DNA of 64,000 bases from Azospirillum sp. TSH100 (GTDB lineage Bacteria; Pseudomonadota; Alphaproteobacteria; Azospirillales; Azospirillaceae). The notes below the pieces were generated by a model. The model made no database searches, was not told the origin of the DNA, and was given only the letters and a program-made list of their open reading frames with translations. The DNA lies in the NCBI RefSeq assembly GCF_004923295.1, contig NZ_CP039635.1:1-64000 (forward strand). Direction: 5' to 3'. The translations under genes and the position numbers were made by a program. Below are positions 35,829 through 43,704 of this stretch, piece by piece. Position 1 is the stretch's first letter, and each line of letters starts with the position of its first letter.

Positions 35829-37002
35829 TGGGATCCCTTTCGGCTCTTCTTGCCCGCGGCGCTCAGCGGGATATGGTCGGCGAAGGTCAGGACGCGCGGA
35901 CGGGCGGCCGGCGGCAGATCGGCGGTGGCCGCCCGCAGGGCGGCGCGCAGAGTGGTCTCCTCCGCACCGGGAACCGGTACGATCGTAGCGGTCAGCAGAT
36001 GGCCGGTGATCGGGCTCGCCACCGCCAGAACCGTGGCATCGGCCACCCCGTCGACCGCCAGCAGACGGCGCTCCACCGCTTCCGGCGAGACCTTCACTCC
36101 GCCGACATTGACCAGCCCGTCCAGCCGGCCGGTGAACAGCACCCGGTCGCCCCAACGCTCCACGAGATCGCCGGTGGACAGCCAGCCATCGGCATCGACC
36201 GCCCCCGGCGCAGCGCGCGGGCTCCGCACCTCCAGCACGTTATCGGCGATGCGAAGCTCCAGCCCATCCGGCGCCTCGTCCAGCCAGCCAGCCGGAAAGC
36301 CGGCCCGGCCGTCGGCGACGGCAAACAGCGCGCCCGCCTCGGTCGACGCATAGATGTGGCGCAGCCGCGCCTTGGGAAAGCGTTCCGCCAACCGGTCGAG
36401 AATCGGCTGGTCGGCCGTCTCGCCGCCAAGGGTCACCGCAGCCAGCGGCAGTTCGGCATCGCCGAGCGCCATCAGGAAGGCGCGCCAGAAGCTGGGCGTG
36501 CCGCTGACATGGGTCACGCCATGCCGCCGCGCCGCCGTCGCCAGCGCGGCGACGGTGCCGGCACCCGCATCCGGCACGGCGACCAGCAGCGCCCCGGCCG
36601 CCGCCGCAGTCAGCATCACCTGCAGGCCGGCGAAGGCGCCGGGATCATAGGTCAGCAGCCAGCGGGCTCCCTCCTCCGCCACGCCACGCAGGCGGCCGCG
36701 CAAACGGGAGAAATCATGGCGCAGGCGCTTGGGTGTCCCTGTGGTGCCGGAACTTTCCAGCGTGACGGTGAAGCCCTGCCCCGGCAGCCACCCGTTCGGA
36801 TCCACGGTGCCGCGGGCCAGCAACAGTCCCTGCCCCGCCGCCTGCGCAGCGGCCAGGGCGGCCAGCACGCGTGACGGCCGATCAGCTTGGACAACGCCAC
36901 CGGCCGGGACGGGCAGCGCGCAGATCTCCGCCCAGCCGAAAGAATCCTCCCTTCGATCAGACGGAAGGCAGGATGGATCCAGTCGGGACGGCGGCCTGTC
37001 AT
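35825..37002 (-). CDS. AMP-dependent acyl-activating enzyme, apparent frameshift near the 5' end
   Basis: Adenylate-forming enzyme expected to activate an acid with ATP and load it on an acyl carrier protein. Motifs are TLESSGTTGTPKRL, IYASTEAGALF and LSTGDLVERWGDRVLFTGR, and the C-terminal Lys region is LSAAGKKSRKG. The best start is ATG 37002, whose ATGA overlaps the stop of the upstream acyl carrier protein. That frame (MTGRRPDWIHPAFRLIEGRI) leads into the main frame only if a base is gained or a -1 shift occurs at the three A (minus-strand TTT) at 36939-36941. The alternative is an internal GTG at 36868, which would lose about 40 residues and the coupling. At about 390 residues it is shorter than typical acyl-CoA synthetases, mainly at the N-terminus. 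Confidence 0.78.
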
Positions 37003-37247
37003 GCCGAAACGGTGTAGAGCGCCGCCAGTTCACCGACGGTGGTGAACTGGCGGAAGCCCGCGCGGAAAGGATCCTGCCCGGTCCGCTGTTCCAGCACCAC
37101 CAGCAGCGTGGCGAGGTCGAGGGAATCAATGGGCAGATCCCCGTCCAGGAAGCGGCTGTCCGCCGTCAGGGGCGGCAGCAATTCCCCCTTGTCGGCGGCG
37201 ATACGGCCAAGTTCCTCGGCGATCAGGGCGAAGATGCTGTCGGTCAT
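36999..37247 (-). CDS. acyl carrier protein (first of two)
   Basis: Acidic 82-residue helical protein with a phosphopantetheine attachment site: DLPIDSLDLATLLVVLE, the Ser being in DSL. It would carry the acyl intermediate as a thioester. It overlaps the hydrolase upstream and the acyl-activating gene downstream by four bases each. It diverges clearly from the second carrier protein at 38132, so the two probably have separate partners. Confidence 0.85.
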   Translation of the reverse strand: MTDSIFALIAEELGRIAADKGELLPPLTADSRFLDGDLPIDSLDLATLLVVLEQRTGQDPFRAGFRQFTTVGELAALYTVSA

Positions 37248-38128
37248 GGTCTGGTCGGCTCAGCGGAGTGGGACGCCGCCCGGCCATCGTCGCAGCCATC
37301 CAGGAAGGCCCGGATGGTGGCGGTCACCGGGCTGGCGGCCTCGATGTGCGGCAGATGGCCGGCATTGTCGAAGACGTGGAAAGGGGCGGACGCGGGCAGG
37401 CGACCGGAGGGCGGCAATGGGATGATATGGTCTTCGCGGCCCCACAGAACCTGTACCGGCATCGGATAGGCGCTCCAGTCGACCGGAGGGCCGCCGCCAT
37501 CGGCATGGGCGGCGAAGGACACCTCGATGATGCGTTCCAGCCCGGCGCGGCGAACCGGGTCGGCGCCCTGGGCGTACAGCACCTCGCCGAAGCGGGGGAT
37601 CAATAGCGAGGGGCCGGCGAACAAACGCTCGGCGCAGGCGCGGCCCTCCGCCACGTCGGCGGGCGCGACGGCCCGGCGCAGGAAACCCAGGTCGAAGGGC
37701 GTTCCCAGCCCGGCGCTGGACAGCAGGGTCAGACTCGCCACCCGGTCAGGGGCCAGCCCGGCCAGTTCGCGGGCGACATAGCCACCCATCGAATGGCCGA
37801 CCACATGCACCTGCGGCAGTTCCAACCCGTCGAGGAATTCAACCAGCCAAGGGGCGAAGTCGGCGACCCGGCCGCTTCCGACGTCCGGCGTCGATCCGCC
37901 ATGGCCCGGCAGGTCAACGGCGATGGCGCGACGGCGCGACGACAGGGCCGACAGGTTGAACTGCCAGGTCAGGCGGTCGCCGGCAAAGCCATGCAGAAGC
38001 AGGACGGGAACGCCGCCGCTGCCGACCGACAGATAAGCCGCCGGCCCACCGGCGACGGTGGCGACGCCGGCACGCAGGCGGCTTGCTTCCGAAACGGGGC
38101 GGGCCGAAACGGGCCGGGAAACGGGCAC
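37244..38128 (-). CDS. alpha/beta hydrolase
   Basis: Alpha/beta-fold hydrolase of 294 residues. LLLHGFAGDRLTWQ is the oxyanion-hole region, the nucleophile elbow is VVGHSMGGYVAREL with the Ser in GHSMG, and the acid and His are in WGREDHIIPLPP and DNAGHLPHIEA. Within this operon it could act as a thioesterase, releasing or transferring the acyl group from a carrier protein, or as an acyltransferase. The sequence alone does not decide. GTG 38128 lies just after the second carrier protein's stop. Confidence 0.85.
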   Translation of the reverse strand: MPVSRPVSARPVSEASRLRAGVATVAGGPAAYLSVGSGGVPVLLLHGFAGDRLTWQFNLSALSSRRRAIAVDLPGHGGSTPDVGSGRVADFAPWLVEFLDGLELPQVHVVGHSMGGYVARELAGLAPDRVASLTLLSSAGLGTPFDLGFLRRAVAPADVAEGRACAERLFAGPSLLIPRFGEVLYAQGADPVRRAGLERIIEVSFAAHADGGGPPVDWSAYPMPVQVLWGREDHIIPLPPSGRLPASAPFHVFDNAGHLPHIEAASPVTATIRAFLDGCDDGRAASHSAEPTRP

Positions 38129-38131
38129 CGG

Positions 38132-38365
38132 TCAGGCCGTAACCGGAGCACCCGCCAGGGCCAGCAGATCGCCGACCGTCTTGGCCTTGGCCAGCTTCTC
38201 GCCTTCCACAACGACGCCGGTCTTCTCGTCCACCAGCGCGATGAAGCTGATGACCGCCAGCGAATCCCAAGCATCCAGCGATTCCAGGGTCTCGTCGCCA
38301 GTCAGCGTGCCGGGATCCAGTTCGAGCATCTCGTCAAGGGCGAGAAGGAATTCATTGCGATCCAT
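38132..38365 (-). CDS. acyl carrier protein (second of two)
   Basis: 77-residue acyl carrier protein with the phosphopantetheine Ser in ESLDAWDSLAVISFIALVDE. The ATG at 38365 is preceded by AAAGGAG; an in-frame TTG further upstream is ignored. It sits between the cytidylyltransferase and the hydrolase. The WDSL form of the attachment site is common in carrier proteins of secondary or surface-glycan pathways rather than housekeeping fatty acid synthesis. Confidence 0.87.
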   Translation of the reverse strand: MDRNEFLLALDEMLELDPGTLTGDETLESLDAWDSLAVISFIALVDEKTGVVVEGEKLAKAKTVGDLLALAGAPVTA

Positions 38366-38397
38366 AAGTTTTCTCCTTTGTCGAACTGCGGCACCGG

Positions 38398-39159
38398 TCA
38401 GTGCAGCGTCTTTTGCCGGACCGAACGGTTGATGTCCACCCAATCAGGGTGTTCGCGAAGAGTTCTGCAACAATCCTGCCAGCCGAAACCGGGGTCGGAC
38501 GGCAGCAGCGCCTCCAGCAGGCGACGCACCAGCTCATAGTCGGCGGGCTCGTCGACGCACCAGCGTTGACCTTCCAACCACGAATCTGCCGGATCCGCCG
38601 ATATGTCGGGGACAAGCGCCATCCCCAGCCGGAAACGATCGGGATGATTGTAGATGTAGGGGGTGACATGCTCCCGCTCCGCCGGGTCGGTGGCGGTGGC
38701 CGCCGCCTCGTCCAGCAGGCGGCGCGGGAAGATCTCGGCATCGAGGCCACGGGGGTAGCGGGTGCTGTCGATCGACAGGTAATCCAGCGGCTGGCTTTGC
38801 TGAAAAGTGGCGATCAGACGGCCGACCAGGGCCGGATCGATCAGCGGACAGTCAGCGGTGACGCGCACCACCAGATCGGCCCCGGCCAGCGCCGCCGCGC
38901 CGGCGAAGCGGCCCAGCACGTCCTGTTCGTCACCACGGAACACCGTGATGCCCAAACCCTGCGCGCAGGCCGCCACCGGATCGTCGGTGGTGTTCACCGT
39001 CGTCGCCAACACCACCGCATCGAGCCTGGGAGTACGGGACAGCCGCTCCAGATGGTGGGCCAACAGCGGCCGGCCGGCCGCCGGCATCAGCACCTTGCCG
39101 GGTAGCCGGGTGGAGGTCATGCGGGCCTGGGAAATGGCAACGATGCGCGGTTTACCCAT
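38398..39159 (-). CDS. SpsF-like cytidylyltransferase family protein
   Basis: Nucleotidyltransferase of 253 residues with the NTP-transferase N-terminus VAISQARMTSTRLPGKVL, then TTVNTTDDPV, VFRGDEQDVLGRF and RVTADCPLIDPAL. It matches the SpsF group rather than classical PseF/NeuA (which start IPARGGSKR). The likely role is activation of a sugar acid or sugar as a CMP derivative. It overlaps pseI by eight bases and is followed by a carrier protein gene. Confidence 0.88.
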   Translation of the reverse strand: MGKPRIVAISQARMTSTRLPGKVLMPAAGRPLLAHHLERLSRTPRLDAVVLATTVNTTDDPVAACAQGLGITVFRGDEQDVLGRFAGAAALAGADLVVRVTADCPLIDPALVGRLIATFQQSQPLDYLSIDSTRYPRGLDAEIFPRRLLDEAAATATDPAEREHVTPYIYNHPDRFRLGMALVPDISADPADSWLEGQRWCVDEPADYELVRRLLEALLPSDPGFGWQDCCRTLREHPDWVDINRSVRQKTLH

Positions 39160-40207
39160 GCGGGTCCTCCGTCGCGGGCGCCAGCATGTCCCAGCCCAGC
39201 GGTTCCCCGCGCTTCAGGCGGCGGCCGGCGCGGCGGCCGAGCACGTCCGGCAGATGCTTGGGCGCCATGCCGAAGCCGGGGCGGATGGAACGGACGTTGG
39301 CTGCGGTCAGCGCGTCCCCCGCCTCGACGTCGGCGACGACATAGAGGGAGCGGCGATAGTCGCGCCCGCCAGCCTCGCTGGGCTTCACCCCGTAATCGAC
39401 CCGGCCCATGGCGGCGGTCGCCGTACGGACGGCGTCGGCCATCGCTCTGAACTCCGCCGGCTCAAGCGAGAAGGCGCTGTCGACCCCGCCATCGGCGCGC
39501 GACAGGGTGAAATGCTTCTCGATCACCGTGGCGCCCATCACCGCGGCGGCGACCGGCACGGCGATGCCCTGGCTGTGGTCGGAGAGGCCGGCGGTGACGC
39601 CGTTGAAGCACTCCGCCAGATGCGGGATCGTGTGGAGGTTGCAATCCTCCGGCGGGGTGGGATAGCCGCTGACGCAGTGCAGAAGGGCGAGAGGCACGTC
39701 GCCGGCGGCGGCGACCGCCTCATCGATCTCGCCCAGTGTGGCGAGACCGGTGGAGATGATCAGCGGCTTGCCGGACCGGGCGGCACGGCGGATCAACGGC
39801 AGGTCGATCAACTCGAACGAGGCGATCTTGAAGGCCGGAGCGTCCAGATCCTCCAGCAGCTCGATCGCGGTCTCGTCGAAGGGGGAACTGAAGATGGTCA
39901 ATCCGAGCGACCGCGCCCGCTCGAACAGCGGCGCATGCCATTCCCAGGGGGTGTGCGCCTCGCGGTAGAGGTCGTGCAGGGTGCGTCCGTCCCACAGCCC
40001 ACCTTCCAGCCGGAAGCCGGGGCCATCATGGGCGATGGTGATGGTGTCGGCGGTGTAGGTCTGCAGCTTGACCGCGTCGGCCCCCGCCTCTTTCGCCGCG
40101 TCCACCAGGGCCAGCGCGCGGCCGAGGTCGCCATTGTGGTTGCCCGACATCTCCGCGATCAGATAGGGCGGATGCCCCCGGCCGATCGGACGGCCGGCGA
40201 TCGACAT
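39152..40207 (-). CDS. pseI: pseudaminic acid synthase-like (NeuB/PseI family)
   Basis: Condenses phosphoenolpyruvate with a 6-deoxy-HexNAc sugar to make a nonulosonic acid. The TIM-barrel domain shows AEMSGNHNGDLGRAL, GADAVKLQTYTADT, FKIASFELIDLPLI, GKPLIISTGLAT and TVIEKHFTLSR. The C-terminus has an antifreeze/SAF domain (VEAGDALTAANVRSIRPGFG). The segment GRGHPPYLIAEMSG near the N-terminus is typical of PseI, so ATG 40207 was chosen; TTG 40264 would add 19 unconserved residues. The other pseudaminate genes (pseB, pseC, pseH, pseG) are not in this window, so the precursor must be made elsewhere or the product differs. Confidence 0.9.
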   Translation of the reverse strand: MSIAGRPIGRGHPPYLIAEMSGNHNGDLGRALALVDAAKEAGADAVKLQTYTADTITIAHDGPGFRLEGGLWDGRTLHDLYREAHTPWEWHAPLFERARSLGLTIFSSPFDETAIELLEDLDAPAFKIASFELIDLPLIRRAARSGKPLIISTGLATLGEIDEAVAAAGDVPLALLHCVSGYPTPPEDCNLHTIPHLAECFNGVTAGLSDHSQGIAVPVAAAVMGATVIEKHFTLSRADGGVDSAFSLEPAEFRAMADAVRTATAAMGRVDYGVKPSEAGGRDYRRSLYVVADVEAGDALTAANVRSIRPGFGMAPKHLPDVLGRRAGRRLKRGEPLGWDMLAPATEDPHG

Positions 40208-40312
40208 CGGCGGACGGCTGGAGTTGCGGCTTGCGGCGGCGTTCGACAAGGGACGGCTTTCCAATCGGATCAGTCTGGTGAGACCAGTCTTTCACGAAAA
40301 CATGAAGGAAGG

Positions 40313-41911
40313 TTAATTAGCGGTGGCCCGTGCGTTGGGCAGCAGGCCCCGCGCCTCCTCTCCATACGCGAGCAGCCGTTCGACGCAACGGTTGCGGTCG
40401 CCGATTTCAGCGAAGCGCGTCTTGGCGGCGCGTCTGGCCCCGGCAAGGGCGTCGGCATCGGTGGCCAGCGCCACTGCGCGCGTCAGATAGGCATCACGGT
40501 CGGACACGCAGAAGTCCGGGCCGGCATTGCTGGCGACATCCCCCCAGCCATAGCTGATCACCGGCACCCCCTCCGCCAGGGCATAGGAAGCGCCGCCGCC
40601 GCCGCCCTGGCGCGGGGGATTGAGGAACGCGCCGCAGCGGCTGTAGAAGGCAAGGATGTCGGGGACATGACCGAGGCAGCGCATGCGGTCGCGGTTGCGC
40701 AGGAGGGCAAGGCGGCCCGGCAGTTCCTTCACTTCGCCGGCGAAGACCAGCGCACTGTCCGGGCAGTGCTCCAGGATGTCGTCGAACAGTTCCAGCGACT
40801 CCGCGGACACTTCCAGATCAAGACGGTTGCCGACCACCGCGAACAGGAAAGTGCCGTCGGCGAAACCGGTCTCAACGCGCCTCCCTTCGGACGGCGGCGG
40901 CGTGAAGCCGAAGGTGAAGGGGCGGAACCGGCGGGCGAAAGGCGCCCGGTAAAGTGCGGGGATGGAGCGGGTGTGATCGTTCTCCTCATAACCCAGCACG
41001 ATGTGGGCCAGGGAGATGGTGATGCCGGAGGTGGTGGGGATGGCGACCACCGGCCGGGCATCGGCCTCGGCGAACAGATCCGCGACGATGTTGGAGCCGC
41101 CGAAGGCGACGATCAGATCGGGATCGTAGCCTTCTATGGCCTCGACGATCACACGCAGCTTGCTCTGGCTGAAGGCAGGTTCGGTGAAGGAGGCGACCTT
41201 GACCTGCCGGCCGAACATCTTCAACGCATAGACCCCATCCAGATCAGCCGCCACGTCGGCCACCATCGGCGGGATGAAGAGGTTCTCCACCCGGACCGGC
41301 AAGCCGTTGACGTTGATGATCGCGACGTCCAGCCCGAATTCGTCCTGCATGCGGGCGGCGAAGTCGAAGCAGTCGCGGGTCGGCTGATGCCCCTGGTTGG
41401 TGAACTGGTTGGTCACCACGGCGACGCGGCGGATCGGCCCCTCGCGAAGGGCTGCCCGTGCCGGGGTCAGCCCCCAGCGCCGCGCGATCTGTCGAACCAT
41501 CGCCGTGTAATAGCGGAACAGGTCGCAGGCCACGAAGGTCGACAGCTTCTCGCCGCTGGCCGTCCCCAGGAACAGCTGCCGCGAGATGCACCAGTGGGTG
41601 TAGTGCAACGCAGCCGGATCGGCGCTGTCGCCGCCGAGGATCAGGTAATGGAAGATGCGTTCCAGGTGATAAAGGTCACCGGTCAACTGAAACAGGACGG
41701 AGTGCAACCGGATGGTGTCGGTCGTCGGCATTGCGCGTTCCAGCCGTTCGGCAAGGTCCATCCGGCTGTCGAAGTCAAGGGAGCGGCGGGTTTCGTCGCA
41801 GAGCGTTGCGAACCGGTTGAGCTTGTCGGCATCGAACTGCCTATCCGTCAGATAGACCGTCAGAGCGGCGGCGGCCGCGGTCACGCGGTCGGATGGAACC
41901 GTTTCCGGCAT
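40313..41911 (-). CDS. putative GT-B glycosyltransferase
   Basis: Protein of 532 residues. The N-terminal half is all-helical; the second half looks like a GT-B transferase: IRRVAVVTNQFTNQGHQPTRD, LIVAFGGSNIVADLFAEADA, ALVFAGEVKELPGRLALL, CLGHVPDILAFYSRCGAFLNPPRQGGGGGASYALAEGVPVI. The last stretch is the typical donor-binding region. No membrane segments are seen. As the first gene of the nonulosonate/acyl operon it may transfer the finished sugar to flagellin. ATG 41911 is preceded by GGAAAGG. Acceptor and donor are not known. Confidence 0.75.
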   Translation of the reverse strand: MPETVPSDRVTAAAAALTVYLTDRQFDADKLNRFATLCDETRRSLDFDSRMDLAERLERAMPTTDTIRLHSVLFQLTGDLYHLERIFHYLILGGDSADPAALHYTHWCISRQLFLGTASGEKLSTFVACDLFRYYTAMVRQIARRWGLTPARAALREGPIRRVAVVTNQFTNQGHQPTRDCFDFAARMQDEFGLDVAIINVNGLPVRVENLFIPPMVADVAADLDGVYALKMFGRQVKVASFTEPAFSQSKLRVIVEAIEGYDPDLIVAFGGSNIVADLFAEADARPVVAIPTTSGITISLAHIVLGYEENDHTRSIPALYRAPFARRFRPFTFGFTPPPSEGRRVETGFADGTFLFAVVGNRLDLEVSAESLELFDDILEHCPDSALVFAGEVKELPGRLALLRNRDRMRCLGHVPDILAFYSRCGAFLNPPRQGGGGGASYALAEGVPVISYGWGDVASNAGPDFCVSDRDAYLTRAVALATDADALAGARRAAKTRFAEIGDRNRCVERLLAYGEEARGLLPNARATAN

Positions 41912-41997
41912 CTTCTGGCCCTTTCCACTCAAAACAGCCTTCCCGTGTGTACCGCCGCCGCCACAAACGGTGCAAGCAGACACTGCCGGCGCCGCAT

Positions 41998-42029
41998 CTT
42001 GTGCAACGCAGCAGAAGCCGTTGCGCAAG
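41998..42029. promoter_or_regulatory. imperfect inverted repeat between divergent genes
   Basis: CTTGTGCAACG and CGTTGCGCAAG face each other across ten bases, with one mismatch. It lies in the 171-base region between the glycosyltransferase and the small gene at 42083, and could be an operator for either. Confidence 0.3.
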
Positions 42030-42082
42030 GCGACAGATTGCGACACACTCCCAATAACCATATTTTCATAAGGGGAACTGTC

Positions 42083-42301
42083 ATGGCTGGCTTTGACTCC
42101 GCCACCGGTGCCGCAGGCGTTGTGACCGGACTGATCGAAAAGGCGGCGGGCGAACTGGACATCATGTCCGACGCCGCCAGCGAAATCGCGCCGGAGGTCG
42201 GCGATCTCACCGGTGTACTGGTCGAGGCGCAGCGCATCGCCGACCGCGCGGCACTGGACCTGCGCCGTCTGCTCCAGAAAGTCGCGCGGTCGGCCGCCTA
42301 G
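42083..42301 (+). CDS. small helical protein of unknown function
   Basis: I do not recognise this 72-residue protein. It begins MAGFDSATGAAGVVTGLIEK and is Ala-rich, helical and mildly acidic in the first two thirds, with a basic end (LDLRRLLQKVARSAA). The ATG has AGGGGA six bases upstream, which is the main support for the start. It has its own upstream region with an inverted repeat. Its stop TAG overlaps the stop TAG of the convergent pentapeptide gene in the palindrome CTAG. Confidence 0.6.
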   Translation: MAGFDSATGAAGVVTGLIEKAAGELDIMSDAASEIAPEVGDLTGVLVEAQRIADRAALDLRRLLQKVARSAA

Positions 42302-43593
42302 AACTTCAACCCGGCGACCCCGTCCAGGATCGCCCCCTCGGTCAAGGCCCGGCGCTCCAGCTTGGCACCGAACAGCTTGGCGCCGGTCAGGTCGGTCCTG
42401 GCGAGGTCGCAGCCGCGCAGGTTGGCGAAGGACAGGTCGGCATTGCCGAGATTGACCGAGCGCAGGCAGGCGCCGCTGAGATCGGCATAGCGCAGCTTCG
42501 CCCCCGACAGGTCGGCGGGGCGGGATCGCTGCTCGTCGAACACCAGGGGGCGGAGGTTGACGTTGCGAAGATCGGCGTTGTTCAGCTTGGCGCTCCGCAG
42601 GCTGATGCCACGCAGATCGCCGTCGGTCAATTTGGCGCCACGCAGATCCGCCCGGTCCAGCACCGCGGCCTGCAGCTGCACGCCGGTCAGATCCAGGCCA
42701 TAGAGCGTCGCACCGGCCGCACGCAGCATGGTCAGGCACAAGTGGGCCAGCGACGGGGCATGGCGCAGGTCGAAACCGGACAGGTCAAGCATCGCGCCCT
42801 GCGCCCCGCTCGACCCCACCCAGCTCATATGGTCGGCCAGCAGATCCTCCAGCGACTGCCCCAGCTCCGCCACCACCCGGCCGACGGGCTTGTCAGTCAG
42901 CGCCTCCTCCACGTCGGCGTCGGTCAGGTCAGTCATCACCATGGTGGCGCCGGTCAGCACCGCGCCGCGCAGGCAGGCGCCGCGCAGGTCGGCACCGGAC
43001 AGATCGGCACCCTCCATGTTGGAGCCGGTGAAGTTGGCGCCGCGCATGGTCGCCCGCACCAGCTTGCAGCCGCGCATCACCGCGTCGGAAAAGTCGGTAT
43101 GAACGGCCATGACACCGGACATCCGGGCGTTGGTCAGATTGGCTCCCGACAGGTCGGCGCCGTCGGCCTCCGCCGGGGTGGAGTCGATCTGCACCATGTG
43201 CAGATGGCCGGACCGATCCTTTTCCGCCAGCGAGCCGTCGCGCAGATCCGCCTCGAACAGGTTGGCGCCGACCAGGATCGCCCCACGCAGGCAGGCGCCG
43301 CGCAGATCGGCCTTGATCAGGCTGGCGCTGTCGAAGTTGGCCTGCCGCAGGTCGGCGACGAAGAAGGAGGCGCAGTCGAGCCGCGCGCCGGACAGATTGG
43401 CACCGCGCAGGCTGGCACCGACGAAATCGGCATGGGCCAGATCACGCCCCGACAGGTCCAGCCCCGACAGGTCGCAGAAGGACAGGTTGGCGCGCGCACC
43501 GCCGACCCTGGCGTTGCGGAACATCTCGTGCTTGCGCACCGCCTGATCGAGTTGCGCCTGATCGAGACGCTTGAGCGTGCGATTCTGCACCAT
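42298..43593 (-). CDS. pentapeptide-repeat protein
   Basis: Protein of 431 residues with an almost uninterrupted A(D/N)LxG-type pentapeptide repeat (GANLSGARLDCASFF, LIKADLRGACLRGAIL, ADLSGADLRGACLRG), forming a right-handed quadrilateral beta helix. A short non-repeat segment (VAELGQSLEDLLADHMSWVGS) breaks the helix near residue 240. The N-terminus is helical (LDQAQLDQAVRKHEMF). Such proteins can mimic DNA or act as structural scaffolds; the role here is unknown. Confidence 0.9.
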   Translation of the reverse strand: MVQNRTLKRLDQAQLDQAVRKHEMFRNARVGGARANLSFCDLSGLDLSGRDLAHADFVGASLRGANLSGARLDCASFFVADLRQANFDSASLIKADLRGACLRGAILVGANLFEADLRDGSLAEKDRSGHLHMVQIDSTPAEADGADLSGANLTNARMSGVMAVHTDFSDAVMRGCKLVRATMRGANFTGSNMEGADLSGADLRGACLRGAVLTGATMVMTDLTDADVEEALTDKPVGRVVAELGQSLEDLLADHMSWVGSSGAQGAMLDLSGFDLRHAPSLAHLCLTMLRAAGATLYGLDLTGVQLQAAVLDRADLRGAKLTDGDLRGISLRSAKLNNADLRNVNLRPLVFDEQRSRPADLSGAKLRYADLSGACLRSVNLGNADLSFANLRGCDLARTDLTGAKLFGAKLERRALTEGAILDGVAGLKF

Positions 43594-43704
43594 GGTCCCG
43601 TGAACTCCCTTCCCTGGTGCCAGTGTGGGCCAATCTGACTTCAGAAAGGGTTAAGCCATCGGTCCGACGATCGGATTCACGCGTCAAATCGGGTCCGATC
43701 CAAC

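Noticed and set aside
38807..42082. Long plus-strand open frame opposite the nonulosonate operon
   Set aside because: It is antisense to clearly identified genes; only its last 73 codons, with a separate ribosome site, are accepted as a gene.
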